A DNA stretch of 13,689 nucleotides from an uncultured Dorea sp. (GTDB taxonomy: Bacteria; Bacillota; Clostridia; Lachnospirales; Lachnospiraceae). The stretch is from contig CAJULU010000047.1 of the NCBI GenBank assembly GCA_910587575.1, forward strand, positions 1-13,689. The letters run 5' to 3'. Numbering within the stretch: the stretch's first letter is position 1; every line of letters begins with the position of its first letter. The notes below the pieces were generated by a model that did no database searches, was not told where the DNA came from, and worked only from the letters and a program-made list of their open reading frames with translations. Shown piece after piece: positions 6,196-13,689 of this stretch. A program made the position numbers and the translations under genes.

Positions 6196-7224
6196 TTACA
6201 GCAGGAAAATATGATGCTTCTTACAGGTTTTCCGCATCTCCTCCGGCCAGAGGCTTGCCTGGACTTCTCCCACGTGGGCCCGGTCCAGAAGAAGCATGCA
6301 CAGCCTGGACTGTCCGATTCCGCCGCCGATGGTACAGGGGAGTTCTCCGTTTAACAGCATCCGGTGATAGGGGAGGTTCCTGCGCTCCTCACATCCTGCC
6401 TTCCTTAACTGTTCTTCCAGAGACTGTTCATCCACACGGATGCCCATGCTGGAGATTTCCAGAGCACATTGCAGGTGCTCGAACCAGAACAGGATGTCTC
6501 CGTTGAGCTGCCAGTCGTCATAGTCCGGCGCCCGTCCGTCATGAGGCGCTCCGCCCGCCAGTTTATCTCCAATCTTCATCACGAATACACAGCCGTATTC
6601 TTTCGTGATCAGGTTCTCCCTCTCCTTAGGCGTCCTGTCCGGATAACGGTCCTCTAACTCCTGGGAAGTGATAAAGGTCACATCCCCCGGAAGCTTCTTG
6701 GCGGCATCCGGATATTTATACCAGACTTCATGCTGCATATGCTTGATAATTTTGAAAATGGTGCGCACAGTCTCCTTCAGTGTCTCTTCCGTCCGCTCTT
6801 CTCTGGTAATGACCTTCTCCCAGTCCCACTGATCCACATAACAGGAATGAAGGTTGTCAAGTTCCTCATCCCGGCGGATTGCATTCATATTCGTATACAG
6901 CCCCTCTCCCGGCCGGAAACCATACTCATGCAGCGCCATCCGTTTCCACTTGGCAAGAGAATGTACCACCTCAATGGTCTCATCAGGGATTCCGGCGATC
7001 GTAAACTGTACCGGACGTTCCACCCCATTCAGATCATCGTTGAGACCGCTCTTCTTCTCCACGAACAGCGGGGCGGAAATCCTTTCTAAGTTCATCTCTT
7101 TTCCGAATTCTTTCTGGAATGTATCACGGATATACTTGATTGCTTCCTGGGTTTCGCGGACACTAAGCCGCGGATCATAATGTTCCGGCAATATCAAAGA
7201 CATATTTTTCATCCTTTCATTCAT
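6196..7224 (-). CDS. asnA: Aspartate-ammonia ligase (asparagine synthetase A)
   Basis: Makes asparagine from aspartate, ammonia and ATP, with AMP and pyrophosphate as by-products; it is related to class II tRNA synthetases. Up to 342 residues (E. coli AsnA has 330). Diagnostic segments from the ATG at 7224 are VVHSLAKWKR (86-95), YVDQWDWE (129-136), RAPDYDDW (231-238), SSMGIRVD (258-265) and GGGIGQSRL (300-308). Three in-frame ATGs compete: 7224, 7212 and 7203. The first has AGGATG (7231-7236) beside the stop of the preceding gene, which suggests coupling. The third has AAGGA 8 bases upstream and gives MSLILPEHYD, closer to where relatives start, so the true protein may be 335 residues. It lies 13 bases after metH and is probably the last gene of that run. 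No clear terminator is seen between it and the hydrogenase promoter. Confidence 0.95.
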   Translation of the reverse strand: MNERMKNMSLILPEHYDPRLSVRETQEAIKYIRDTFQKEFGKEMNLERISAPLFVEKKSGLNDDLNGVERPVQFTIAGIPDETIEVVHSLAKWKRMALHEYGFRPGEGLYTNMNAIRRDEELDNLHSCYVDQWDWEKVITREERTEETLKETVRTIFKIIKHMQHEVWYKYPDAAKKLPGDVTFITSQELEDRYPDRTPKERENLITKEYGCVFVMKIGDKLAGGAPHDGRAPDYDDWQLNGDILFWFEHLQCALEISSMGIRVDEQSLEEQLRKAGCEERRNLPYHRMLLNGELPCTIGGGIGQSRLCMLLLDRAHVGEVQASLWPEEMRKTCKKHHIFLL

Positions 7225-7237
7225 TTATTTCATCCTA

Positions 7238-9634
7238 TTATGATTCTTCGGCAAATATTCTCTGGGCATAATATACAGACTGCATCGCATCTTTTCCGTA
7301 GAAGTCGGCTCCGATCAGATCCGCATATTCCTGGTTCAGCACCGCCCCGCCCACCATAACCTTACAGTCTGGCTTCTCTTTTCTCAGAAGCTTTATGGTC
7401 TCCTCCATACTCACCACCGTGGTGGTCATCAGTGCGCTTAAGCCTGCCAGCCTTACGTCTTCTTTGACGGCACATGCTGCAATCGTCTCCGGCAGAACGT
7501 CTTTTCCCAGATCAATCACGTCAAAACCGTAATTTTCGAGCAGTACCTTGACAATATTTTTGCCGATATCGTGAATATCTCCTTTCACCGTTGCAAGGAT
7601 AATCTTGTGTTTCTTCTGCGCTTCCCCGCCCATATCCGCCAGAGAATCCTTCAGCACGGCAAAAGCGATCTTTGCAGCATCCGCACTCATAAGAAGCTGG
7701 GGCAGAAAAACGGTTCCTTTCTCAAATCCTTTCCCCACCTCATCCAGCGCAGGAATCAGATACTGGTTGATGATTTCAAGAGGCTCTGCCTTTTTCAGAA
7801 GTTCCAGGGACTGGTGATGCGCCTCTTCTTTTAATCCCTTTTCGATGGCCTCTCTTAAGGTAAGATCCTGGATTTTCCCAGGTCCTGGCAAAGTGTCCTC
7901 CGTCTGTGCTCCGTATTTCTGAATATAGGATTCACAATTCCGGTCGTAGTTCATCAGCGCACAGAACGAATCATAGGAATGCATCATTTCCTTTGAGGAG
8001 GGGTTCACAATTCCGGCGCTCAGCCCGTTTAGCAATGCCATGGTAAAGAAATTCCCATTGATCACCGGCCGGCAGGGAAGGCCGAAGGAAATATTGGAAA
8101 CTCCCAGCACCGTGCACACACCATAGGTTTCCCGTACCTTTTTCAATGCTTCTAAGGTAGTCTTCGCTCCTTCCGGTTCCGAACTGATGGTCATGGCAAG
8201 CACATCCACCACGATATCTTTCTTTGCAATCCCGTATTTCGCTGCCTCCTCTATGATCTTTCCGGCAATCCGGCATCTTCCCATGGGGGTTTCCGGTATT
8301 CCCTCTTCATCAATGGTCAGCGCAACCACGACTCCTCCATATTTCTGCACCAGCGGAAAGACCGCATCCATGGACTCCTTTTTGCCATTCACGGAATTGA
8401 TCATGGGCTTGCCGTTATAGATCCGCATGGCACGCTCCATGGCTGAGATATTCACGGTGTCAATCTGCAGCGGCAGGCTGGTGACACTCTGAAGTTCCGT
8501 CACCGCCTCCTGCATCACAGATACCTCGTCAATATCCGGCAGCCCTACATTGACATCCAGGATGTGCGCCCCCAGGTCCTGCTGTGTGACACCTTCCCTC
8601 AGAATATAGTCCATGTCATGATCCTTTAAAGCCTGTTTCAACTTCTTCTTGCCTGTGGGATTGATCCGTTCACCGATGATCACAGGTCTCTGATTCAGCG
8701 CCACCGCCTGCCCGTAGGACGAGACAATGGTATCCTCTTTTGGCACAGGCGGATGCAGGTTTCTCCTTCCCGCCGTTCTGATCATGGCACGGATATGATC
8801 CGGCGTTGTCCCGCAGCAGCCGCCGATGGCGCTTACCCCAAGCTTCAGAATCTCTTCCATGGTCTCTGCAAATTCCTCTGGCCCTACGTCATAGTATACC
8901 TCTTCCTCCCTCTGCTTCGGCAGTCCTGCATTGGGTTTTACAATCACAGGGACTGAAGCACAGGCCATGATTTCCTTCAGAACGGGGAGCATCTGCCTCG
9001 GGCCCAGGCCGCAGTTCAGCCCCAGGGCATCCACCCGGAGTCCTTCCAGCATTGCCACCACCGCCGGGACGTCTCCGCCTGTCAGCAGCTTCCCTTTCCC
9101 GTCAAAAATCATGGTAACAGTGACCGGAAGATTCGTGTTCTCCTTTGCAGCCAGAATGGCAGCCTTCACTTCATAAGTATCACTCATGGTCTCGATATGG
9201 ATGAAATCTGCCCCTGCCGCCTCGCCGCAGCACATCACTTCCCTGAACGCCTGATAGGCCTCTTCAAATCCCAGATCTCCCATTGGCCTTAACAGCTTAC
9301 CGGTAGGGCCTACATCCAGGGCAATATACGTCTGTCTATTGTCATGTACGCCAAGTAAGGCTGCCTTCTTCGCATTTGCGACGGCTGCGTTGACAATCTC
9401 TTTTAAATGATATTGAGAATCGTGGAATTTTAAGGCATTTGCGCCAAAAGTGTTGGTCAAGACAATATCACAGCCGGCTTCAAAATACTGGCGGTGGATA
9501 TCAATGATCTCGTCTTTATGGGTCAGATTCCAGGTTTCGGGGAGTTCGCCGGGACTTAAGCCTTTGGACTGGAGGAGGGTGCCCATTCCTCCGTCAAAAT
9601 ACAGCAGTTCTTTTCCTAAACGTGTTCGTATCAT
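7238..9634 (-). CDS. metH: Cobalamin-dependent methionine synthase, without reactivation domain
   Basis: Transfers a methyl group from methyltetrahydrofolate through cobalamin to homocysteine, making methionine. Domains over 798 residues: a homocysteine-binding barrel (1-290) with zinc ligands C208 (GLNCG) and C273/C274 (GGCCGT); a pterin-binding barrel (about 315-575, from VIIGERINPTGKKK); a cobalamin cap (about 590-670); and a B12-binding Rossmann domain (675-798) with DIHDIG at 686-691, where H688 is the lower cobalt ligand, plus the GLSALMTTT and VGGAVLN segments. Full-length MetH has about 1200 residues; the C-terminal AdoMet-binding activation domain is absent here and is encoded by the preceding gene. 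The ATG at 9634 has AAAGGAGC upstream and lies 18 bases after that gene. The short form is natural, not a truncation: the stop falls at a domain boundary. Confidence 0.93.
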   Translation of the reverse strand: MIRTRLGKELLYFDGGMGTLLQSKGLSPGELPETWNLTHKDEIIDIHRQYFEAGCDIVLTNTFGANALKFHDSQYHLKEIVNAAVANAKKAALLGVHDNRQTYIALDVGPTGKLLRPMGDLGFEEAYQAFREVMCCGEAAGADFIHIETMSDTYEVKAAILAAKENTNLPVTVTMIFDGKGKLLTGGDVPAVVAMLEGLRVDALGLNCGLGPRQMLPVLKEIMACASVPVIVKPNAGLPKQREEEVYYDVGPEEFAETMEEILKLGVSAIGGCCGTTPDHIRAMIRTAGRRNLHPPVPKEDTIVSSYGQAVALNQRPVIIGERINPTGKKKLKQALKDHDMDYILREGVTQQDLGAHILDVNVGLPDIDEVSVMQEAVTELQSVTSLPLQIDTVNISAMERAMRIYNGKPMINSVNGKKESMDAVFPLVQKYGGVVVALTIDEEGIPETPMGRCRIAGKIIEEAAKYGIAKKDIVVDVLAMTISSEPEGAKTTLEALKKVRETYGVCTVLGVSNISFGLPCRPVINGNFFTMALLNGLSAGIVNPSSKEMMHSYDSFCALMNYDRNCESYIQKYGAQTEDTLPGPGKIQDLTLREAIEKGLKEEAHHQSLELLKKAEPLEIINQYLIPALDEVGKGFEKGTVFLPQLLMSADAAKIAFAVLKDSLADMGGEAQKKHKIILATVKGDIHDIGKNIVKVLLENYGFDVIDLGKDVLPETIAACAVKEDVRLAGLSALMTTTVVSMEETIKLLRKEKPDCKVMVGGAVLNQEYADLIGADFYGKDAMQSVYYAQRIFAEES

Positions 9635-9652
9635 AAGGTTGCTCCTTTTTCA

Positions 9653-10297
9653 TCATATGCGCCGGAAGGTACAGTCGGTTTTCCCGCAGGATCCGCACCC
9701 CTGTACCTGACAGGGAAGCCGGACATTACTTAAACCAATGACTGCCGTCACGGATTTTGTGGGGGTCAGCATATTTCCATCCGTCATAGACAGGCCGATC
9801 TTTTTCGCTGCATCCAGCATACGCAGGATCTGTTCCTGGTGGCGAATGGAAAAATCACCATATCCGGGACTAAACCTCGGCCTTAAGTAACAGCCTTCTT
9901 TTTCCTGCTCCCGGCGCAGTTCTTCCTGGCGCTCATCCAGGTATTCTTCCAGCATGGCGGCTGCACAGGCCTGCAGGATCACCACCCTTGCCATGTCCGT
10001 AAGCGCATACCGGCGCAGAAGTGCATCTACCCCCACTCCCATAGTTGCGCCCAGCAGAACTGCCCTGTTACAGCCTTTCAGATTTTTCTTCAGATTCCTG
10101 CTTTTGATTTTCAGCGTTCCGATTGACAGACAGTCTGTGTCCTCAGAAAACACGTCAAAAATGCGATAAATGATCCGCATGCCTGCAACCTGTTCCAATT
10201 CCCGAAAAGAACTGGAGATCAATGCAAGCGTACGTCCATCTATCGCATGGTTTCCGTATCCCAGGTAACGAACTGCCTCTTTTGTTCTTACGTCCAT
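9653..10297 (-). CDS. Stand-alone methionine synthase activation-domain protein
   Basis: Protein of 214 residues resembling the C-terminal activation domain of MetH (vitamin B12-dependent methionine synthase activation domain). That domain binds S-adenosylmethionine and remethylates cobalamin after oxidation to the cob(II) form. Evidence is RFSPGYGDFSI (141-151), matching the RPxPGY AdoMet-binding motif, and LTPTKSVTAVIGLS (177-190), matching the later segment of that domain. It ends in a cysteine motif, C196-x4-C201-x2-C204-x4-C209 (QGCGSCGKTDCTFRRI), absent from E. coli MetH. That tail could bind a metal or Fe-S cluster or act in electron supply; this is inference. It sits between metF and the catalytic metH with gaps of 19 and 18 bases, so it is almost certainly translated with them. 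ATG at 10297, site AGAAGGA. Confidence 0.88.
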   Translation of the reverse strand: MDVRTKEAVRYLGYGNHAIDGRTLALISSSFRELEQVAGMRIIYRIFDVFSEDTDCLSIGTLKIKSRNLKKNLKGCNRAVLLGATMGVGVDALLRRYALTDMARVVILQACAAAMLEEYLDERQEELRREQEKEGCYLRPRFSPGYGDFSIRHQEQILRMLDAAKKIGLSMTDGNMLTPTKSVTAVIGLSNVRLPCQVQGCGSCGKTDCTFRRI

Positions 10298-10316
10298 ACG
10301 TTTTCCTTCTTATGAA

Positions 10317-11186
10317 TCATACAGCTACAATTTCTGACAGGTTCTTCATGATTGCACCGGCAACCTCCGGCTTATTCATGGAATATACGTGAATATGGTT
10401 CACGCCGTTCGCAATCAGATCTATGATCTGGTCGGTGGCGTATGCGATTCCCGCCTGCTGCATCGCAGCCGGATTCTCTCCGAAACGGTCTACAATCGCC
10501 CGGAACCGTTCTGGAAGGATGGTGCCGGACAGACCCCCGATCCTCTCAATCTGCTTCTTATTCGTAACCGGCATAATCCCCGGAAGCACAGGGACCGTAA
10601 TTCCTTTCTCACGAATCCGGTAAAGGAAGTTATAGAGGATGTTATTGTCGAAAAACATCTGGGTCGTCAGAAAATCCACTCCGCAGTCCACCTTGTGTTT
10701 CAGATTGCGGATATCGTCCTTCTTATGTTCCGTCTCCACATGCCCCTCCGGATAGCAGGCCGCGCCAATACAGAAGTCGCCCTGTTTCCTGATGTCCTCA
10801 ATCAGTTCACTGGCATAGCGGTAATGGCTTGGCAGCGGGAATTCGATCTCTGCGGGAATATCTCCCCGCAGCGCTAATATGTTCTCAATCTGATTCTCCT
10901 TCAGCTGGTCTATGACCCTGTGTACCTCCTCTTTAGTGGAAGATACACAGGTAAGGTGCGCTAAACTTGTCACACCAAAATCATCCTTAATCTGCGTGGC
11001 AATGCTGACGGTATTTTTGCTGGTACCGCCGCCTGCACCGTATGTTACGCTGATAAAAGAAGGTTTCAGCGCCGCAATCTTCTTTGTTGCACTCAGCACA
11101 CTTTCGTATCCCGCATCCGTCTTGGGCGGAAATACTTCGAATGAGATATGCGGCATCTCATTCTTCAATATGTCTCGAATCTTCAT
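10317..11186 (-). CDS. metF: Methylenetetrahydrofolate reductase
   Basis: Reduces 5,10-methylene-THF to 5-methyl-THF, the methyl donor for the methionine synthase encoded downstream. The protein has 289 residues, the usual bacterial MetF size, with an FAD-binding TIM barrel. Key segments are SFEVFPPKT (15-23; E17 corresponds to the catalytic Glu), SVTYGAGG (46-53), LRGD (106-109; the Asp near the flavin), CYPEGH (144-149), QMFFD (176-180), LPGIMPV (201-207) and the C-terminal HIHVYSMNKP (264-273). The ATG at 11186 has GAAGGGA 7 bases upstream. It begins 53 bases after the glgA stop; I see neither a terminator nor a good promoter, nor space for an S-box leader, so it may be read from the glgA promoter. 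No MetV-type partner gene is adjacent. Confidence 0.95.
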   Translation of the reverse strand: MKIRDILKNEMPHISFEVFPPKTDAGYESVLSATKKIAALKPSFISVTYGAGGGTSKNTVSIATQIKDDFGVTSLAHLTCVSSTKEEVHRVIDQLKENQIENILALRGDIPAEIEFPLPSHYRYASELIEDIRKQGDFCIGAACYPEGHVETEHKKDDIRNLKHKVDCGVDFLTTQMFFDNNILYNFLYRIREKGITVPVLPGIMPVTNKKQIERIGGLSGTILPERFRAIVDRFGENPAAMQQAGIAYATDQIIDLIANGVNHIHVYSMNKPEVAGAIMKNLSEIVAV

Positions 11187-11239
11187 GTCATGATCCCTTC
11201 TATTCTGACTTTATCCTAAGCAGTCCATCTGATCTGCTG

Positions 11240-12676
11240 CTACATATTGTCGTACAGTTCCTCATATTGCTTCGCAGAATTCCCCCAGGAGAAGTCCTGG
11301 CTCATGGCGCGTTCCACCATCTTGTTCCAGTCACGCTTTCTGTCATAGTAAATCCGCTCTGCATAACGGACGGTTGCCATCATCTCATGGGCATTATAAT
11401 TCGTAAAGCTGAATCCCGTACCGGTCTTCTCATATTCATTGTAAGGCTCTACCGTATCCTTCAATCCTCCGGTCTCTCTGACGATTGGAAGCGTACCGTA
11501 TCTTAAACTCATGAGCTGGCTCAGTCCGCAGGGCTCGAACAGGGACGGCATAAGGAACGCATCACAGGAAGCATAAATCCGGTGGGACAATGGATCGGAA
11601 TAATAGATATTCGCAGATACCTTCCCCTGATACTTCCATTCAAAATGCCGGAACATGTTCTCATACTTCTCCTCGCCGGTTCCAAGCACAACAATCTGAA
11701 TGGCATCCTGGCACAGCTCGTCCATCACATAGGCAACCAGATCAAATCCTTTCTGATCCGTCAGTCTGGACACGATTCCGATCATCATGGTGTGCGAATC
11801 CTGGTTCAGATTCAGTTCTTTCTGCAGCGCCAGCTTATTCTTCACCTTTTCCTTACGGAAATTGTCGATATCGTAATTCTTCTCAATATGCGGATCCGTG
11901 GCCGGATTATAATCATCATAGTCAATACCATTCACAATACCGGACAGGCAGTTCGCCTTGGCATTCATCAGCCCGTCAAGCTTCTCGCCGTAGAACGGCA
12001 TCTTAATCTCCTCTGCATAGGAATTACTTACCGTGGTCACCCTGTCCGCATAAACGATACCGCCCTTTAAGTAGTTGGCATCCTTATAAGCCTCCAGCTT
12101 GTCCGGCACGAAGTAATACTGGGGAAGACCCGTGATGTCACGCACCCGCTTCGTATCCCAGGTCCCCTGGAACTTCAGGTTATGTATGGTCATAATTGTC
12201 TTGATCCCCCGGTAATACTCTGTCCCGAACCGGAAATTATCAAGATAGATGGGAATCAGACCTGTCTGCCAGTCATGGCAGTGAATGATATCCGGACGGA
12301 AGTCGATGACAGGCAGCGCACTTAAGACCGCCTTGGAGAAGAAGGCAAACTTTTCGATATCGGCATACATGTCCCCATATGGTGCAAATCCATTGAAGTA
12401 ATATTCATTATCAATGAAATAGAACATAATTCCTTCATATTCATATGTCAGTACGCCCACATACTGCTTTCTCCAGTTCAGATCCATATAAAAATGTGTA
12501 TGATAGGCAAGCTTCTCTTTCCATTCTTCCTTCATGCACATATATTTCGGCAGCATAACGCGGACGTCATATTTCTCCTTATCAAAATATTTTGGCAGAG
12601 AACCGACTACGTCTGCAAGCCCTCCTGTCTTGATAAATGGCACACATTCTGATGCTGCAAATAGTATTTTCTTCAT
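11240..12676 (-). CDS. glgA: Glycogen (starch) synthase, ADP-glucose type
   Basis: GT5 glycosyltransferase that adds glucose from ADP-glucose to alpha-1,4-glucan (glycogen/granulose). The protein has 478 residues, the usual length. Segments: the ADP-glucose loop KTGGLADV (16-23), HCHDW (132-136), TIHNLKFQG (163-171), VNGID (248-252), SRLTDQKG (303-310) and the catalytic FEPCGLSQ (380-387). A longer frame begins at TTG 12691, but the ATG at 12676 is chosen because TGGAGG (12685-12690) stands 8 bases upstream and overlaps that extension. Relatives also start MKKILFAASE. It lies 67 bases after spo0A. Other glycogen genes (glgB, C, D, P) are not in the window, so it stands apart from the usual glg cluster. 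Confidence 0.96.
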   Translation of the reverse strand: MKKILFAASECVPFIKTGGLADVVGSLPKYFDKEKYDVRVMLPKYMCMKEEWKEKLAYHTHFYMDLNWRKQYVGVLTYEYEGIMFYFIDNEYYFNGFAPYGDMYADIEKFAFFSKAVLSALPVIDFRPDIIHCHDWQTGLIPIYLDNFRFGTEYYRGIKTIMTIHNLKFQGTWDTKRVRDITGLPQYYFVPDKLEAYKDANYLKGGIVYADRVTTVSNSYAEEIKMPFYGEKLDGLMNAKANCLSGIVNGIDYDDYNPATDPHIEKNYDIDNFRKEKVKNKLALQKELNLNQDSHTMMIGIVSRLTDQKGFDLVAYVMDELCQDAIQIVVLGTGEEKYENMFRHFEWKYQGKVSANIYYSDPLSHRIYASCDAFLMPSLFEPCGLSQLMSLRYGTLPIVRETGGLKDTVEPYNEYEKTGTGFSFTNYNAHEMMATVRYAERIYYDRKRDWNKMVERAMSQDFSWGNSAKQYEELYDNM

Positions 12677-12710
12677 ACTCTTTTCCTCCAAACCTCACAT
12701 ATATACTTCT

Positions 12711-12742
12711 ATTATACCCTACTTTTGCCCAGAAGAAAAGTA
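12711..12742 (-). promoter_or_regulatory. glgA promoter region with an AT-rich inverted repeat
   Basis: A good -10 box (TATAAT, 12711-12716) has no recognisable -35 at 17-18 bases, so an activator or another element may be needed. Directly upstream is TACTTTT (12720-12726) paired with AAAAGTA (12736-12742) around a 9-base loop. It begins 1 base beyond the spo0A stop codon. It could be a weak terminator of spo0A, but no T-run follows, or an operator for glgA. Confidence 0.5.
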
Positions 12743-12743
12743 T

Positions 12744-13535
12744 TTATCTGTTTTTATATTCTAATCTTATGGTATCTGCAATCAGTGCAATGAATTCTGA
12801 GTTGGTAGGCTTCCCTTTTCCGTTGCTTACCGTGTACCCAAAAAGGTCATCTAAAGTATCCAGTTTTCCTCTGCTCCACGCCACTTCTATGGCATGACGG
12901 ATGGCACGTTCCACCCGGCTTGCCGTTGTCTGGTGTTTTTTCGCCACGGTGGGGTACAGAACCTTTGTGATGGCGTTCAGCACATCCATATCCTCCACCG
13001 CCATGATGATGGCATCCCTGAGATAGTGGTAGCCTTTGATATGGGCAGGGATTCCGATCTCATGGATCATATCCGTCACCCGCCCCTCCAGGTTCGGCTC
13101 AGAACGGCCTTCCATTACCGCACCCGCCGGAACCTGGGGCTTTAGTTCATGCCGGATTACCTGGTTGGCATGTTTGATCCTGTTGAGCACCATCTCATTG
13201 TTAAATGGCTTCATGATGTAATAGCTTGCACCTTTCTTGAAGGCATCTTCCGTGATCCTTTCCTGTCCTACTGCAGTTACCACAATAAAATCAGGATGCT
13301 TCTTCAGTCCCTGGTCATTGCTGACCATCTCCATGACACTTAAGCCGTCCATCTTTGGCATGATCAGGTCCAGCAGAACAACGTCCGGCTGTTTCTCTTT
13401 AATCAGATGATACATGTCCTCCCCGTTGTTCGCCTTTCCTACTAACTTTAATTCCTCGTCATTGCTTATGATTTCGCCAAGCAGATCCAGAATTCTTTCA
13501 TTGTCGTCGGCTATAGCCACGTTTATCTCTCTCAT
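12744..13535 (-). CDS. spo0A: Sporulation transcription factor Spo0A
   Basis: Master response regulator of sporulation; when phosphorylated it binds 0A boxes. The protein has 263 residues, the normal length. The receiver domain (1-125) has D10/D11, phosphoacceptor D56 (VVLLDLIMPKMDG), switch T87 (VVTAVG) and K109 (YIMKPF). A linker (126-145) is followed by the Spo0A C-terminal domain (146-263), including GYHYLRDAI, LYPTVAKKH and the DNA-recognition helix ASRVERAIRHAIEVAW (205-220), a Spo0A signature. A longer frame opens at 13610, but the ATG at 13535 is chosen because AAGGAGGC (13546-13553) stands 10 bases upstream and B. subtilis Spo0A has its phosphoacceptor at the same residue number. Its promoter has a near-consensus 0A box, suggesting autoregulation. 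Its presence implies an endospore-forming lineage. Confidence 0.97.
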   Translation of the reverse strand: MREINVAIADDNERILDLLGEIISNDEELKLVGKANNGEDMYHLIKEKQPDVVLLDLIMPKMDGLSVMEMVSNDQGLKKHPDFIVVTAVGQERITEDAFKKGASYYIMKPFNNEMVLNRIKHANQVIRHELKPQVPAGAVMEGRSEPNLEGRVTDMIHEIGIPAHIKGYHYLRDAIIMAVEDMDVLNAITKVLYPTVAKKHQTTASRVERAIRHAIEVAWSRGKLDTLDDLFGYTVSNGKGKPTNSEFIALIADTIRLEYKNR

Positions 13536-13568
13536 TTTTCGCAATGCCTCCTTTTCCCTACACCAAAA

Positions 13569-13581
13569 CCTGTCGAGTTTG
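13569..13581. promoter_or_regulatory. Candidate 0A box in the spo0A promoter
   Basis: Plus-strand CCTGTCGAGTTTG contains TGTCGAG (13571-13577), 6 of 7 bases of the Spo0A core TGTCGAA, followed by TTT as in good sites. It starts just downstream of the -10 box and covers the predicted start site, a position that suits repression by Spo0A-P. Confidence 0.5.
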
Positions 13582-13610
13582 ATTATAAAGTCTGGTACAA
13601 AGAAAAACAA
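13582..13610 (-). promoter_or_regulatory. Sigma-A promoter of spo0A
   Basis: Minus strand TTGTTT (13605-13610), 17-base spacer, TATAAT (13582-13587). The predicted leader to the ATG at 13535 is about 40 bases. I looked for a sigma-H type promoter further upstream and could not identify one. Confidence 0.62.
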
Positions 13611-13689
13611 GAAATTATTAGCTTAATAAGAAATAATAAATTTTTTGAAAGTCAATATGGAAAACTAAACCTAGTTGCATTGAATTTAA
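13611..13689. other. AT-rich edge region upstream of spo0A
   Basis: No gene is seen. It holds a short inverted repeat, TTATTA-GC(T)-TAATAA (about 13616-13630), and A/T runs; on the minus strand TTGACT occurs but no good -10 lies at the right distance. It may contain the end of the unit before spo0A, which lies outside. Confidence 0.4.

Noticed and set aside
11187..11239. S-box or other methionine riboswitch before metF
   Set aside because: The gap is 53 bases and contains no aptamer-like fold or anti-terminator.
12677..12691. TTG-initiated extension of glgA
   Set aside because: It would remove the ribosome site from upstream of the start; the ATG at 12676 has ideal spacing and matches the family N-terminus.
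13536..13610. N-terminal extension of Spo0A by 25 residues
   Set aside because: It would run through the -10 box, 0A-like box and ribosome site, and the extra residues do not resemble any Spo0A.

Overview
The window reads as an ordinary chromosomal stretch of a spore-forming anaerobic Firmicute, most likely a Lachnospiraceae-type clostridium. The reasons are a Spo0A sporulation regulator, a monomeric group B [FeFe]-hydrogenase, a cobalamin-dependent methionine synthase split into two proteins, AGGAGG-type ribosome sites, clear sigma-A promoters and intermediate GC content. This placement is inferred from gene content; no rRNA marker is present. All ten genes I can support lie on the minus strand, so transcription runs from high to low coordinates. 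No tRNA, rRNA, CRISPR array, insertion sequence or phage gene was seen.

Layout in transcription order. (1) spo0A (12744-13535) has its own sigma-A promoter and a near-consensus 0A box at its start site. (2) glgA (glycogen synthase) follows with its own -10 element. Close behind, with no visible terminator, come metF, a stand-alone methionine synthase activation-domain protein, a MetH-like catalytic protein lacking that domain, and asnA. These may form one long transcription unit: one-carbon/methionine synthesis plus asparagine synthesis. (3) A single [FeFe]-hydrogenase gene has a good promoter whose -35 and spacer carry an 18-bp near-match to the clostridial Rex operator. (4) A three-gene unit encodes a FapA/DUF342 protein, a CheX-like phosphatase and a single-domain CheY-like receiver. 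It has a promoter with a long, foldable leader and ends at a strong intrinsic terminator. (5) alaS is cut off by the left window edge. Its perfect consensus promoter lies inside the terminator hairpin of the preceding unit.

The best candidates for an under-described system are the fapA-cheX-cheY unit, which is a phosphatase/receiver pair tied to a beta-helix scaffold with no kinase or receptor nearby, and the split MetH, whose reactivation protein ends in a conserved-looking four-cysteine motif. Most individual genes are recognisable housekeeping or metabolic genes. The regulatory DNA between them (Rex-like box, 0A-like box, terminator/promoter overlap) is the most informative new content.
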